Source: Streptomyces sp. UW30 (lineage in GTDB: Bacteria > Actinomycetota > Actinomycetes > Streptomycetales > Streptomycetaceae). From it: 38,796 nucleotides of DNA. The position numbers and the translations under genes are program-made. How positions within the stretch are numbered: position 1 is the stretch's first letter; each line of letters opens with the position of its first letter. The DNA lies in contig NZ_RDBN01000033.1 in NCBI RefSeq assembly GCF_008042075.1, positions 408,272 through 447,067 on the forward strand, given 5' to 3'. A model generated the notes under the pieces. That model saw nothing but the letters and a program-made list of their open reading frames with translations, did not search any database and was not told where the DNA came from. Shown here one piece after another: positions 27,734-35,995 of the stretch.

Positions 27734-29029
27734 TCAGGCGTTGTGGAGGTCCGGGTCCGCTGGATCGCGGTGGGTCGAGCCGGGGGTGCCGGCCGGGGCC
27801 GTGAACCGGTGGCGTACGGCGAAGGCGACGGCGGTGCCCGCCAGCAGGGCGGCGACCGCCGCGGCGAAGGCCGCCCAGGTGCCGTAGGCGCCGACGAGGA
27901 GACCGCCGAGTTGAGCACCGACGGCGGTGCCGACGACGTTAACGGTGATGACCCAGGTGAAGGCCTCGGTGATGGCGCCTGATGGGGCCGTGCGCGCGAC
28001 GAGTTCGTACTGCACGACCGTTACCGGGGCATAGACCAGGCCGCCGACGGCGAGGGCCAAGCCTATCGACCAGTTGTCCCAGGCGAGCAGGGGCAGTGCG
28101 GTGAGCGCGGACAGGAGGAGCAGGCCGATGGCGAGGGTGCGTTCGGCGGGCCAGTCCCGGGTGCGGCTGCCATACCAGAGCCCGCCGACGACCCCGCCGA
28201 CGCCCCAGGCACCGAAGATCAGCCCGACGCTGTCCGCGGAGCCGTGTTCCTCGGCAAAGGCGGGCAGGGCTAGGTTGAACACGCCCGTGGACACGGCCGC
28301 GCAGATCAGGATGGCCAGCAATCGGACCAGGCCCGGCGAGCGCAGAGCGCCCAGCAGGTCGCTCTCGGTCTCCTCGGCGCGCCAGTTGCGCGAGGCTTGC
28401 GTGGTTGCGAAACCGATGGCACCCACGCCCGCCAGAACCCCGCCGACGACCAGGGCCGTGGCGGGGGTTCCCCAGAACAGTATGCCGCTGAGCAGCAGCG
28501 GTCCGCCGATGAAGAAGATCTCGCTGAGCACCGCCTCCAGGGAGAAGCCCGCCTCCCGGCCACTGGTGGGCAGCGCGCTCCACAGCGACCGGACAGAGCC
28601 GCTGATCGGCGGGATCGTGGCGCCCGCGACGCTCGCGCACACCAGCTGCAGGAGGCGGGCGTCAGGCGCCACGCACACCAGAGCGATCAGTGCCAGCGGG
28701 TGGACAACACCGGTAAGGAGGAGCAGGGGAGTTTGGCCGTGCACGTCGACGCGGCGGGCGACGATCGGCGCAAGCATCGCACCGCCCAGCGAGTAGCAGG
28801 CCAGCAGCAGGCCCGCGGAACCGTAGCCCGTGCCTCGCGAGGTAGCGAACACTACAAGGGCAAGCGAGACCAGGAACAGCGGGAACCGGCCGACGATGCT
28901 CCACAGCAGTGGAGCGCGCATGTCCCTGTCTCTCAGGACGGTGAGGAACCGGTTCCCGGCGGGCGCAGGCTTGGAGTCGGTTTCGGTGGACGGCTCTTCG
29001 GGCCTGCTGTCGGATACGGCATGGGTCAT
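27734..29029 (-). CDS. MFS transporter, probable product exporter
   Basis: A 431-residue major facilitator protein with about twelve hydrophobic segments and short soluble ends. It opens with RFLTVLRDRDMRAPLLWSIV, where the first membrane segment begins, and the acidic helix FSLEAVLSEIFFIGGPLLL lies near residue 165. It sits 51 bases downstream of the aminotransferase gene and ahead of the ABC-F gene, so it is most simply the efflux pump for the cluster product. Specificity cannot be read from sequence. Confidence 0.85.
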   Translation of the reverse strand: MTHAVSDSRPEEPSTETDSKPAPAGNRFLTVLRDRDMRAPLLWSIVGRFPLFLVSLALVVFATSRGTGYGSAGLLLACYSLGGAMLAPIVARRVDVHGQTPLLLLTGVVHPLALIALVCVAPDARLLQLVCASVAGATIPPISGSVRSLWSALPTSGREAGFSLEAVLSEIFFIGGPLLLSGILFWGTPATALVVGGVLAGVGAIGFATTQASRNWRAEETESDLLGALRSPGLVRLLAILICAAVSTGVFNLALPAFAEEHGSADSVGLIFGAWGVGGVVGGLWYGSRTRDWPAERTLAIGLLLLSALTALPLLAWDNWSIGLALAVGGLVYAPVTVVQYELVARTAPSGAITEAFTWVITVNVVGTAVGAQLGGLLVGAYGTWAAFAAAVAALLAGTAVAFAVRHRFTAPAGTPGSTHRDPADPDLHNA

Positions 29030-29080
29030 GGCATTCTCTCGGTTCTTGTGGGGAAGGTCCGCCGGGCAGGTGGGTGCCGT

Positions 29081-30244
29081 TCAGAGCTCGGCAACGACGG
29101 CGGCAATCTCCTTAGCGAACATGATCTGTTCCGCCTCGTCGAGTTCCGGGGTGAGCGGTATGCACAGGGTGCGGCTCAGCCGGTCGCGAGTTGCGGCGAA
29201 ACCGTCCCGGCTCAACGGCGCGTAACGGTCGTCGCCGTCGGCCAGGTTCCACGGGAACCCATCCGCGTACAGCGAGGCGCGGCCCGCCACCACCGGGTGC
29301 TCGGGCAAGAGGTACTTGTCCAAGCTCCAGCAGGGCAGCCCCCGTTCCTCCAGCCGCTCTATGGCCCGGTCTCGCAGACGTCGCGACTCCACCAGCAGCC
29401 GCACGCTGGTCTTGACGTCACCGGGGCGCTTGGGGATCACGGTGACGTCCGAGCGCTCGCCGAGCGCCTCCAGCGTCAGGGCGTAGTGCCGCTCCAGAGA
29501 GGAGAGGATCTCATCCAGCCGCCGGAACTGCTGGAGCTGTACGGCGGCCACGGCCTCGTTGGCACACAGGTTTTCGCCGTAGAACGCGCCGGGGTTCCAG
29601 CCCGGGTACTTGCCCTGCTCGCGGGCCGAGCCGTGGTCGGTGTAGGAGCGCAGGACGTCCCAATGGGCGGGGTCGCGGACCACGACCAGGCCGCCCTCGC
29701 CGGAGGTGAGGATCTTGGCGTGGTGAAAGCTGAACGTGCCCGCATAGCCGACGGTACCGGCGTGCCGCCCGTCCGTGTGGTGTCCTCCCATGGCCTGCGC
29801 GCTGTCCTCGATCAGGTACGGCACCCGCTCGGGCAGGTCGACGACAGTGCCCTCCATGTGCGCCACCACCACTCGCTCCGCGTCCGCGGGCAGCAGCGAG
29901 GCGTCCAGGCCGAACCGCTCATCGACGTCGACGAGGACCGGAACCAGTCCGCAGGACAGCACGGCACCGGCCACCGCGACGAACGTGACCGCCGGTATGT
30001 ACACGGGGTCGCCGATCCGCGGTCGGGTGCCCATCAGCGCCACGCGCAGGGCCTGTGTGCCGTTCGGCACGGTCAGCGCCCGCCCCGCGCCGAGCCGCTC
30101 GGCCGCGTACGCCTCCAGCAGGTCGGCGTTGCTCGGCGCAGGGGCGCTGTAGCGGAAGAGGACCTTGTTGTTGAGGGACCGGTGCAGTTCGGGGGTGTCC
30201 CCCAGGGAGAGGTAGTTGGCGCCGTAGGGGAAGGGACGCAGCAT
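29081..30244 (-). CDS. DegT/DnrJ/EryC1/StrS-family PLP aminotransferase
   Basis: A 387-residue sugar aminotransferase-type enzyme. PLP signatures are present: NGTQALRVAL near residue 61, the cofactor-ring aspartate in LIEDSAQ (Asp147) and the Schiff-base lysine Lys177 in FSFHHAKILTSGEGG. The ATG at 30244 has GGAAG 7 nt upstream; the longer frame lies over the neighbouring gene's end. Family members transaminate keto-sugars. In blasticidin-type pathways such an enzyme acts on the keto intermediate left by the radical SAM step, so I infer it adds an amino group to the cytosine-linked hexose here. Confidence 0.9.
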   Translation of the reverse strand: MLRPFPYGANYLSLGDTPELHRSLNNKVLFRYSAPAPSNADLLEAYAAERLGAGRALTVPNGTQALRVALMGTRPRIGDPVYIPAVTFVAVAGAVLSCGLVPVLVDVDERFGLDASLLPADAERVVVAHMEGTVVDLPERVPYLIEDSAQAMGGHHTDGRHAGTVGYAGTFSFHHAKILTSGEGGLVVVRDPAHWDVLRSYTDHGSAREQGKYPGWNPGAFYGENLCANEAVAAVQLQQFRRLDEILSSLERHYALTLEALGERSDVTVIPKRPGDVKTSVRLLVESRRLRDRAIERLEERGLPCWSLDKYLLPEHPVVAGRASLYADGFPWNLADGDDRYAPLSRDGFAATRDRLSRTLCIPLTPELDEAEQIMFAKEIAAVVAEL

Positions 30245-30296
30245 CAGCAGGCTTCCGTTCGAGGTGGGTGGACAGGGGCTGCGGGGAGAGGCCGCG

Positions 30297-31235
30297 TCAG
30301 AACGGGGCGAGCAGGAGCTGCCGGACCTGACGGGCGACGCGCTGGGCGCCGCGCCGGTCGTCGCCGGCGTGCTCCAGTGCCCGGGAGATGCTGTTCCAGA
30401 GCGGGTCGGCACCTCGGACGGCGCGGGCGGCCGAGGTGTCTGGTGCGGCCGCGTCGAGCACCTCGATGCCGGTCGCCTCCGTGATCCCTGCAAGCCGACC
30501 GGCCTGGTCCGCGTCCAGCGCTGGGAGCAGCAGCAGCGGGACCCGAGCGGCGTGCGCCTGGTTGACGGCAGTCAGCAGGGGCGAGGAGACCAGCAGCGAC
30601 GCCTCGGCCAGCAGCCGCTCCGTGGTGGCCTCCTCGACTCCTATGACGGGCAGCGCGCTGGTGTCCTCTCCGGCCGCGGACAGCAGGGCGGACCGTGCGG
30701 GCACCGGCGCGTCCAGGACCACACCGAGCAGCGGTTTCCCGTCGTACCGTGCCGCTTCCGCGGCGGCGCGCAGGGCCGCGCCCGCCCGGGCGACGGCCGC
30801 GTGGTCGGCGGGGTGCAGATCCGGCGTGGACAGCTGGACGACCGCGCCGCGCGCCGCACGCGCCCGGGCGGCCCGGGGCGGCGCGATCGTGCCGACCGTG
30901 TGCACGCCCATGGCGCGCTGCCCGCCCAGCCAGCCGGGCCGGTGCAGGCAGCGGACGGCCGACGGCGGCCAGGTGTCGCCGGGCGGGGGGCCACCGGAGG
31001 CGACGAATACAACTGGCACGCCGGAGGCGCTCAGGCGCGCGGCGAGCACATCGTCGTCGCACACCACGGCGGCGCCGAGGGCGGGGCCTGCGTCCGGCTC
31101 AGCGGTCAGCTCGACTTCGGTGAGGTGGGCGCTGACATGGCGCAGCGCGGCCCGGGACTCCAGTGTGGGTCGGGCGGCGGCGAGAACGCGCAGCCGCGGC
31201 GGGGCGGGATGCGGGGCTGTGGTGGGTGAGGACAT
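30297..31235 (-). CDS. CGA-synthase-related, glycosyltransferase-like protein
   Basis: A 312-residue protein that resembles the C-terminal half of the CGA synthase three genes upstream in gene-order terms. The alignable block is LLVSSPLLTAVNQAHAARVP here against LLASPGLTTLLETSTRGVPV there, the donor-binding region of GT-B-like enzymes. The N-terminal half is short and the glycine-rich motif of the full synthase is lacking. It may be an accessory subunit or second glycosyltransferase acting on the nucleoside; catalytic competence is uncertain. The ATG at 31235 follows CGGAG. Confidence 0.6.
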   Translation of the reverse strand: MSSPTTAPHPAPPRLRVLAAARPTLESRAALRHVSAHLTEVELTAEPDAGPALGAAVVCDDDVLAARLSASGVPVVFVASGGPPPGDTWPPSAVRCLHRPGWLGGQRAMGVHTVGTIAPPRAARARAARGAVVQLSTPDLHPADHAAVARAGAALRAAAEAARYDGKPLLGVVLDAPVPARSALLSAAGEDTSALPVIGVEEATTERLLAEASLLVSSPLLTAVNQAHAARVPLLLLPALDADQAGRLAGITEATGIEVLDAAAPDTSAARAVRGADPLWNSISRALEHAGDDRRGAQRVARQVRQLLLAPF

Positions 31236-31289
31236 GGTGGCTCCGGGCGCGGTCGGTTCCAGACGCGGGCGTGAGGGGAAGGCGGGGCG

Positions 31290-32282
31290 TCAGTAGTTCC
31301 AGGCCGGTACGGCGCCCATGCGTGCGAGGTCGTCGCTGTAGCCGGCGGCGGTCGTGGAGCAGCCGCCGCACATCGTCGGACCCTGCTGCTTGAAGAGATC
31401 CACGTGGGTGCGGAAGACGGGGCTGTCGAGCATGACCTTGCCGTCGTCGGTGCGCAGCGGCGCGCCGCCGGGGCCCTCGTCCCCCTCCTTGTGCGGAAGG
31501 CAACTGCACGAGAACATCCGGCCGTTCTTGCCGTCCAGGTAGATCACGTCCTCGGTGACCAGACACAGCGGCTCCGAGGCGCGCGGCGGCAGGGACTCCT
31601 CGAAGAAGGCCTTCTGCTCCTCGGGTGTGTCGCCGTAGAAGCGCTTGCCGAGCGGTACGAGCGTGGTGGTCGGGTCGGCGGTGTAGATGGGCTCACAGGA
31701 GGCGATGACCTCCTCCGCCGACGGATAGCGGATCTCACGGTCCAGCTTGATCGCGGACAGCTCCCACTGCTGGACGCCGAGGTCGGTCAGCACCCGCTGC
31801 AGCTCGGGCATCTGCGCGAAGTTGTGCGGTCCCACGACGGAGTTGACGCGCGGGATGATCCCCAACTCCTTTGCCCGGCGCAGCCCTTCCAGACCGTTGT
31901 CGAACATGCCGGGAGAGCGGCGGTAGACGTCGTGGGTGGCAGCGGAGGAGCCGTCCAGACTGACGATCACCTGGGCCAGCCCGGCGTCGGCGAGCCGGTC
32001 GACGAAGCGGGGCAGGAACATGCCATTCGTGATCAGCGACATGCGCATGCCGTGCTCCGTGCCCATGCGCACCAGATCGACGACGTCCCGGTGCATCAGC
32101 GGCTCGCCGCCGGTGAAGCGGACGTAGCCCACCCCCTTCGCGACCGCCTCCGGCAGCAATTCGGCGAAGTCCTCCGGGCTGAACCGGTAGGTGTCCCGGG
32201 ACAGGGCGAACTCGCACATGAAGCAGTCGGCGTTGCATGCCTCCAGCACACGGATGAACAGATAACGGTGTCGTTCCTGCAT
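31290..32282 (-). CDS. Radical SAM enzyme, BlsE-like (acts on cytosylglucuronate, predicted)
   Basis: A 330-residue radical SAM enzyme. The [4Fe-4S] motif is Cys16-x3-Cys20-x2-Cys23 (EACNADCFMC), followed by the SAM-binding FTGGEP (56-61). C-terminal cysteines (240, 259, 261, 305, 308) suggest a SPASM-like auxiliary cluster. Immediately upstream lies a CGA synthase-like gene, and the aminotransferase lies two genes downstream, which is the neighbourhood of BlsE/MilG in blasticidin S and mildiomycin clusters. BlsE has been described as modifying cytosylglucuronic acid; the exact outcome here (decarboxylation or diol dehydration) cannot be read from sequence. GAAAGG precedes the ATG at 32282. 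Confidence 0.82.
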   Translation of the reverse strand: MQERHRYLFIRVLEACNADCFMCEFALSRDTYRFSPEDFAELLPEAVAKGVGYVRFTGGEPLMHRDVVDLVRMGTEHGMRMSLITNGMFLPRFVDRLADAGLAQVIVSLDGSSAATHDVYRRSPGMFDNGLEGLRRAKELGIIPRVNSVVGPHNFAQMPELQRVLTDLGVQQWELSAIKLDREIRYPSAEEVIASCEPIYTADPTTTLVPLGKRFYGDTPEEQKAFFEESLPPRASEPLCLVTEDVIYLDGKNGRMFSCSCLPHKEGDEGPGGAPLRTDDGKVMLDSPVFRTHVDLFKQQGPTMCGGCSTTAAGYSDDLARMGAVPAWNY

Positions 32283-32296
32283 GATCGGTCAGCCTT

Positions 32297-33583
32297 TCAG
32301 GAAGGGAGGTCAGCGGGGCGGTGACTGGTGCCGCGGCGAGCCGCGGTGGCCAGCACGATGTCGGCGACCTGGGCCGCGCCGCCGGTGCCGACCAGCCGGG
32401 CCAGGGCGGTCCATTGGCCTTGCTGCCGCTCGACCGCGGCGAGGCAGGCGCCGATGCGCTCGGTCAGGGCCGCGCGGACCGGCGCGGGGGTGCGGGCGGC
32501 GCGCGCGATCCCGCCGTAGATCAGTTCCAGGGCGGCATCCTCGCCGGGCGATCCACCGTCGTCCGCGACGTCACCGGGTGCCGTGACCAGGCGGGCGTCG
32601 AGCACCTCCTGGGCGCGGAACACCTCCTCGGGCCACTCGGCGACCGGCGCCTCGGTGGCCTGCGCGTAGAAGGAGGCGTTGAGGATCTGGCTGATGTTCT
32701 GCGGGGGCAGGCACACCACGGGCACCCCGCGCGTGCTGGTCTCCAGCAGCGTGGTCAGACCGGGGGAGGCGAGCAGGACGTCGGCCTCAGCGATCTCGGC
32801 CAGGAAGCCCTGGTGGCCGAGGGCGCCGCTTCGTACGTCCAGGCCCGCCGGGACGGTGATGCCGTCGAGCACCCCCTCGGGCACGTTGCCGCACAGCGTG
32901 ACCTGACGGGTGCCCCACGCGGCGAGAGCGCCAAGCACGGCCGGCACCGTCAGGGACAGGTAGGCGGAGGGGTCGTCCAGCAGCGGTGACAGCAGGCCGC
33001 CCAGGCTGACCACCGCGCGGCGTTCGCCGGCCCGCCGCACCTCGCGTCCTGTCCGAACCGGCCCGGGGACGACCACCGACTCGACCCAGCGCAGGTTCTC
33101 CACACGGGCCAGCACGGGCCAGGCCGGACCCGGCAGCCCGGGAACCAGCTGTGCGCAGTAGGCGCCGGCTCGCAGCGGCAGGCTGTCCAGGTCGTCCTTC
33201 GTCCACAGGAACGGCAGGCTGTCGACGAACACGACGGGGCAGCCTGCGTCCTCCAGCGCCACTGCAGCGGCCCGGTCCAGGACGCACACGGCGGCGTCCA
33301 GGGACCGCTCGTCCACCAGGGCGCGCAGCGCCCGCGCATCCGTGAGGTCGACGTCGTGCCACTCTTCGACACCGTGGCCGCGCACGATCTCGCGGCCGAG
33401 CCGCGAGCCGAGCCCGACGAAGCGCACGCAGTCGCCGAGCTCCGCCCGCAGCGCGTGCACGATCGCACCGAGCTTTCCGGCACTGCCCCAGCCGAACTCG
33501 ACACCGCACAGGGCGACGGTCACGGCGGTGGGCGGCCGGCCGGGCCCGGCGGCGGCTGGGAGTGTCCGCAGTGCGGTCGTCAT
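32297..33583 (-). CDS. Cytosylglucuronic acid (CGA) synthase-like glycosyltransferase
   Basis: A 428-residue GT-B-like enzyme that I recognise as related to CGA synthases (BlsD/MilC type), which join cytosine or a cytosine derivative to glucuronic acid from UDP-glucuronate. The N-terminal domain has ALCGVEFGWGSAGKLGAI (24-41) and the C-terminal donor domain has LLASPGLTTLLETSTRGVPV (270-289) then LPPQNISQ. The start MTTALRT overlaps the CMP-hydrolase stop as ATGA. Context supports the call: the preceding gene should release free cytosine and the next is a radical SAM enzyme. Close nucleobase glycosyltransferases remain possible. Confidence 0.75.
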   Translation of the reverse strand: MTTALRTLPAAAGPGRPPTAVTVALCGVEFGWGSAGKLGAIVHALRAELGDCVRFVGLGSRLGREIVRGHGVEEWHDVDLTDARALRALVDERSLDAAVCVLDRAAAVALEDAGCPVVFVDSLPFLWTKDDLDSLPLRAGAYCAQLVPGLPGPAWPVLARVENLRWVESVVVPGPVRTGREVRRAGERRAVVSLGGLLSPLLDDPSAYLSLTVPAVLGALAAWGTRQVTLCGNVPEGVLDGITVPAGLDVRSGALGHQGFLAEIAEADVLLASPGLTTLLETSTRGVPVVCLPPQNISQILNASFYAQATEAPVAEWPEEVFRAQEVLDARLVTAPGDVADDGGSPGEDAALELIYGGIARAARTPAPVRAALTERIGACLAAVERQQGQWTALARLVGTGGAAQVADIVLATAARRGTSHRPADLPS

Positions 33584-34254
33584 GCCGGCACCACCGTTTC
33601 CGCGGCGGCCGGCTCCGCCGCGGGCGTGCCGGGGCGGCCCGTCGCGTGCCGGTGGTAGGCCAGGGCCGGGTCCAGCTCCGGTGCGCTCCACGGCCCCGGC
33701 CGGACGCCGAGACCGGCCGCCCAGTCCAGGGTGGTGCGGACCGCGCCGTCGAGGCTCTGCGCGGACCAGCTGCCGTCGAACGGCAGCTGCAGCACCGGGG
33801 AGATCTCGCCGAGTGCCGAAATCATCGGGCTGTAGGTGGTGCCGGGGTCGAGCAGCAGGGCGACGGGCTTGCGCAGCGCGGAGGCCCAGCCCAGTTCGAG
33901 CGCGACGCCCGTGGAGGGCGGGGTCCCCGGGTAGGCGAGCACCAGGTCGGCGCACTGCATCGCGCGGAAGTCGGAGGGGACGCACTCCTGTGGGGGCAGA
34001 CCCCACTCGCCCCACCCCTCGTTGTGGTGGGCGTTGAAGACTGCATGCCCGGCGTCGAGAAGTGCCTCACGCAAGGCCGACAGCCGCTGCCGCCACTGCG
34101 GACGGACCACGCCATCGGCCGGATCGATGAACTGCACGAACGGCGCGGCGAGAAAGACACGCAGGCCACCGGTGAGGCCGTCGCCGATGCGCCGGCCGGC
34201 CGCGGTGTGCGCCGCGGCAGCGGACGTAGGGGGCAGGGGAGTGGTGCCGCTCAT
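33580..34254 (-). CDS. CMP nucleosidase-type hydrolase (BlsM/MilB-like)
   Basis: A 224-residue protein of the nucleoside 2-deoxyribosyltransferase-like fold. It shows the substrate loop VFLAAPFVQF (33-42), an FNAHHNEGWGEWG segment, CADLVLAYPG and the catalytic-glutamate motif STGVALELGWA (Glu120). In blasticidin S and mildiomycin clusters, members of this family split CMP (or hydroxymethyl-CMP) into the free base and ribose 5-phosphate. It overlaps both neighbours by ATGA. I infer that it supplies cytosine to the CGA synthase-like enzyme; the residue that sets preference for the plain or hydroxymethyl base was not determined. Confidence 0.75.
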   Translation of the reverse strand: MSGTTPLPPTSAAAAHTAAGRRIGDGLTGGLRVFLAAPFVQFIDPADGVVRPQWRQRLSALREALLDAGHAVFNAHHNEGWGEWGLPPQECVPSDFRAMQCADLVLAYPGTPPSTGVALELGWASALRKPVALLLDPGTTYSPMISALGEISPVLQLPFDGSWSAQSLDGAVRTTLDWAAGLGVRPGPWSAPELDPALAYHRHATGRPGTPAAEPAAAETVVPA

Positions 34255-34628
34255 GCCTGCTCACCCGCCTCGGTCAGCCGGTCATACTTCAGGGCATTAC
34301 CGCGTGCCAGCTCCACCGGGTAACGCTGCTCGTTGAGGGCGAGCTTCTCGCGGGCGGCCGCGAGCAGGTCGATACCGGCCGAACGGGACAGCCGCAGCAG
34401 ATAGTTGAGGATGTCGGCAAGTTCGTGGGCGAGTTCGCGGCGGAACTCGGGGTCCTCGAAGGGGCGTGCCGCGGCCTCCTCCGGGGTGAGCCACTGCAAA
34501 AGCGCCAGCAGTTCCCCGCTCTCGCCGCCGAGGGCCATCGCCAGGTTCTTGGGGTTCTGGAAGGCGTCCCAGCCGCGTGCGGCTACGAAGGAGTGCAGTT
34601 CGTCGGCGTACTGGTCCAGGTCACTCAT
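34251..34628 (-). CDS. MazG-like nucleotide pyrophosphohydrolase
   Basis: A 125-residue all-alpha NTP pyrophosphatase. The metal-binding pattern ExxE...ExxD is present as Glu36/Glu39 in GGESGELLAL and Glu69/Asp72 in HELADILNYLLRL. Such enzymes convert (d)NTPs to (d)NMPs plus pyrophosphate. It overlaps the GNAT gene by 8 bases and the CMP-hydrolase gene by ATGA. The position suggests that it turns CTP or dCTP into the monophosphate used by the next enzyme; a house-cleaning role is the alternative. Confidence 0.88.
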   Translation of the reverse strand: MSDLDQYADELHSFVAARGWDAFQNPKNLAMALGGESGELLALLQWLTPEEAAARPFEDPEFRRELAHELADILNYLLRLSRSAGIDLLAAAREKLALNEQRYPVELARGNALKYDRLTEAGEQA

Positions 34629-35721
34629 GTGCGTCTCCGGTGCGGTGCAGCGCTGCGGGCAGCGTCAGGCCCCATTGAACGATGCAGGTGTCGGGGTGGT
34701 ACGCGGCCGGCATCAGGCCCTCCAGGGACCAGCCGCGGCTCTGCATGAGCGCGGTGATGGCGGGATCCGGCGGCTGGTGGGTGTAGAGCTTGCGACCGAG
34801 CCCGCGGTACAGGTCGGGCAGCTGGTCCAGAAGCTGGGCGAGGACGGCTGGATGGTCCGCGCACAGCGGCATCAGCTTGACGGACAGGCCCTTCTTCGGG
34901 CCGGCGGCGGCCACTCCGCACACGGTGTTCGTTTCGTCCACCGCCACGTGGATGATCTTGAACTTCTGGTTGAGATCACCGTGGTCGCGCCGGTCGTGCC
35001 CGGCAATCAGCGCGTCCACCCAGTCCGCGTTCACACCCCGGTACGCGGGCTGCATCGCGCGCAGCACGAGCTCACGCAGCCCGGGCGCGTCCTGTGGCCG
35101 GAACAGGCGGATGCGGGCGTCGCTCACGACACCGCTGTGGTCGTCCCCGGCGGGCTCCGTGCGCAGGGTCAGGTCCTTGTAGAGCATGTGCTCGGTGCTG
35201 TCCGACTTGTACTGGCCGGGCGCGCCGCCCGCCAGCACGAAGCCATGCCAGAGGAAGAAGTCGATCGCGGCGGTGTTGGCGGCGGCGACCGTGCAGTAGA
35301 GCTGCCGGGCGCCGGCCTCGCGGGCGAAGTCCTCCGCCGCGCGCAACAGCGTGGTGCCGAGTCTGGAGCGGCTGCGGTGCTCCGGCACGAGGATCAGCGG
35401 ACTGATCTTCACCGTGCCCTGGCGCTTGACCACCAGGTGCAGCACACCCAGCCGCTCGGCGTCGGGTGTGTCGTCCGAACACAGCATGAAGGTGCGCTGG
35501 GAGTGGGAGAAGTGGCCGAACGGATCGCGTCCGGAGGCGAGATGCGCATCGAGGACGCGATCGGCGTGCGCGGCGTGGTCACCGTCGTAGAACGGGCTGA
35601 GCGTGCTGGTGAAGAGGGACCTGAGGAAGTCTCGGTCGTCCTCGCCGGCCGCGCGGATGCGGGGGGAGCCGGCCTGGGGCGGCTCAGTCGTGGGCAGGGG
35701 CGTGTGTGTCAGGGCTGTCAC
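34621..35721 (-). CDS. Tandem GNAT-domain N-acyltransferase
   Basis: A 366-residue protein with two GNAT domains. The first (about 25-190) begins RIRAAGEDDRDFLRSLF and has the acetyl-CoA loop VPEHRSRSRLGTTLL and AANTAAIDFFLWHGFVLAGG. The second (about 205-360) begins RIRLFRPQDAPGLRELVLRA and ends SRGWSLEGLMPAAYH. The GTG at 35721 has AAGGTG 8 nt upstream; the ATG at 35805 would extend into the leader. It starts the tightly overlapped part of the operon. It may acylate the amino sugar, as tailoring or self-protection, but substrate and acyl donor are not known. Confidence 0.8.
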   Translation of the reverse strand: MTALTHTPLPTTEPPQAGSPRIRAAGEDDRDFLRSLFTSTLSPFYDGDHAAHADRVLDAHLASGRDPFGHFSHSQRTFMLCSDDTPDAERLGVLHLVVKRQGTVKISPLILVPEHRSRSRLGTTLLRAAEDFAREAGARQLYCTVAAANTAAIDFFLWHGFVLAGGAPGQYKSDSTEHMLYKDLTLRTEPAGDDHSGVVSDARIRLFRPQDAPGLRELVLRAMQPAYRGVNADWVDALIAGHDRRDHGDLNQKFKIIHVAVDETNTVCGVAAAGPKKGLSVKLMPLCADHPAVLAQLLDQLPDLYRGLGRKLYTHQPPDPAITALMQSRGWSLEGLMPAAYHPDTCIVQWGLTLPAALHRTGDAHE

Positions 35722-35764
35722 CGTGTGATCACCTTGGTCTGGGTCGCTGGGCTGCTGTCGCTGT

Positions 35765-35902
35765 TCACACCAGGTGCCGTCCGGCCGAAAGGTCCCGCAT
35801 GGCACGGGACTTGCGCATGTACCGGGTGGGCGGGGTCTTCTTCAGCCAGCGGTCGGTGCCATGGGACTCCGCATCGTGGGTCGACGTCTGCCGCGGGACC
35901 AC
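35765..35902 (-). CDS. Candidate 45-residue basic small protein in operon leader
   Basis: A GTG-initiated small frame ending 43 bases before the GNAT start. The C-terminal part reads RWLKKTPPTRYMRKS then RAMRDLSAGRHLV. It is strongly basic, has no signal peptide, and nearly all third codon positions are G or C, better than the overlapping 76-residue frame (35718-35948). The ribosome site is weak (AGGG). I do not recognise a family. It could be a small protein, a leader peptide controlling the operon, or a peptide substrate. Confidence 0.4.
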   Translation of the reverse strand: MVPRQTSTHDAESHGTDRWLKKTPPTRYMRKSRAMRDLSAGRHLV

Positions 35903-35920
35903 ACGCCCTGTCGTCGCCGC

Positions 35921-35940
35921 GCGCCCGCTGCGGCGGGCGC
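35921..35940. promoter_or_regulatory. Hairpin in the operon leader
   Basis: A perfect 8-bp stem GCGCCCGC / TGCG / GCGGGCGC lies about 50 bases into the predicted transcript of the minus-strand operon, just upstream of the 45-residue ORF. It may influence leader folding; there is no T-tract on either side. Confidence 0.4.
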
Positions 35941-35995
35941 CGAGACATCAGGGGCAGGGCCTCGGCATGACCGCGGCTTTCTCGTTCGGGACAGG

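Noticed and set aside
35718-35948. 76-residue minus-strand ORF overlapping the GNAT start
   Set aside because: Its third codon positions are poorly GC-biased compared with the overlapping 45-residue frame, and no ribosome site precedes its ATG.
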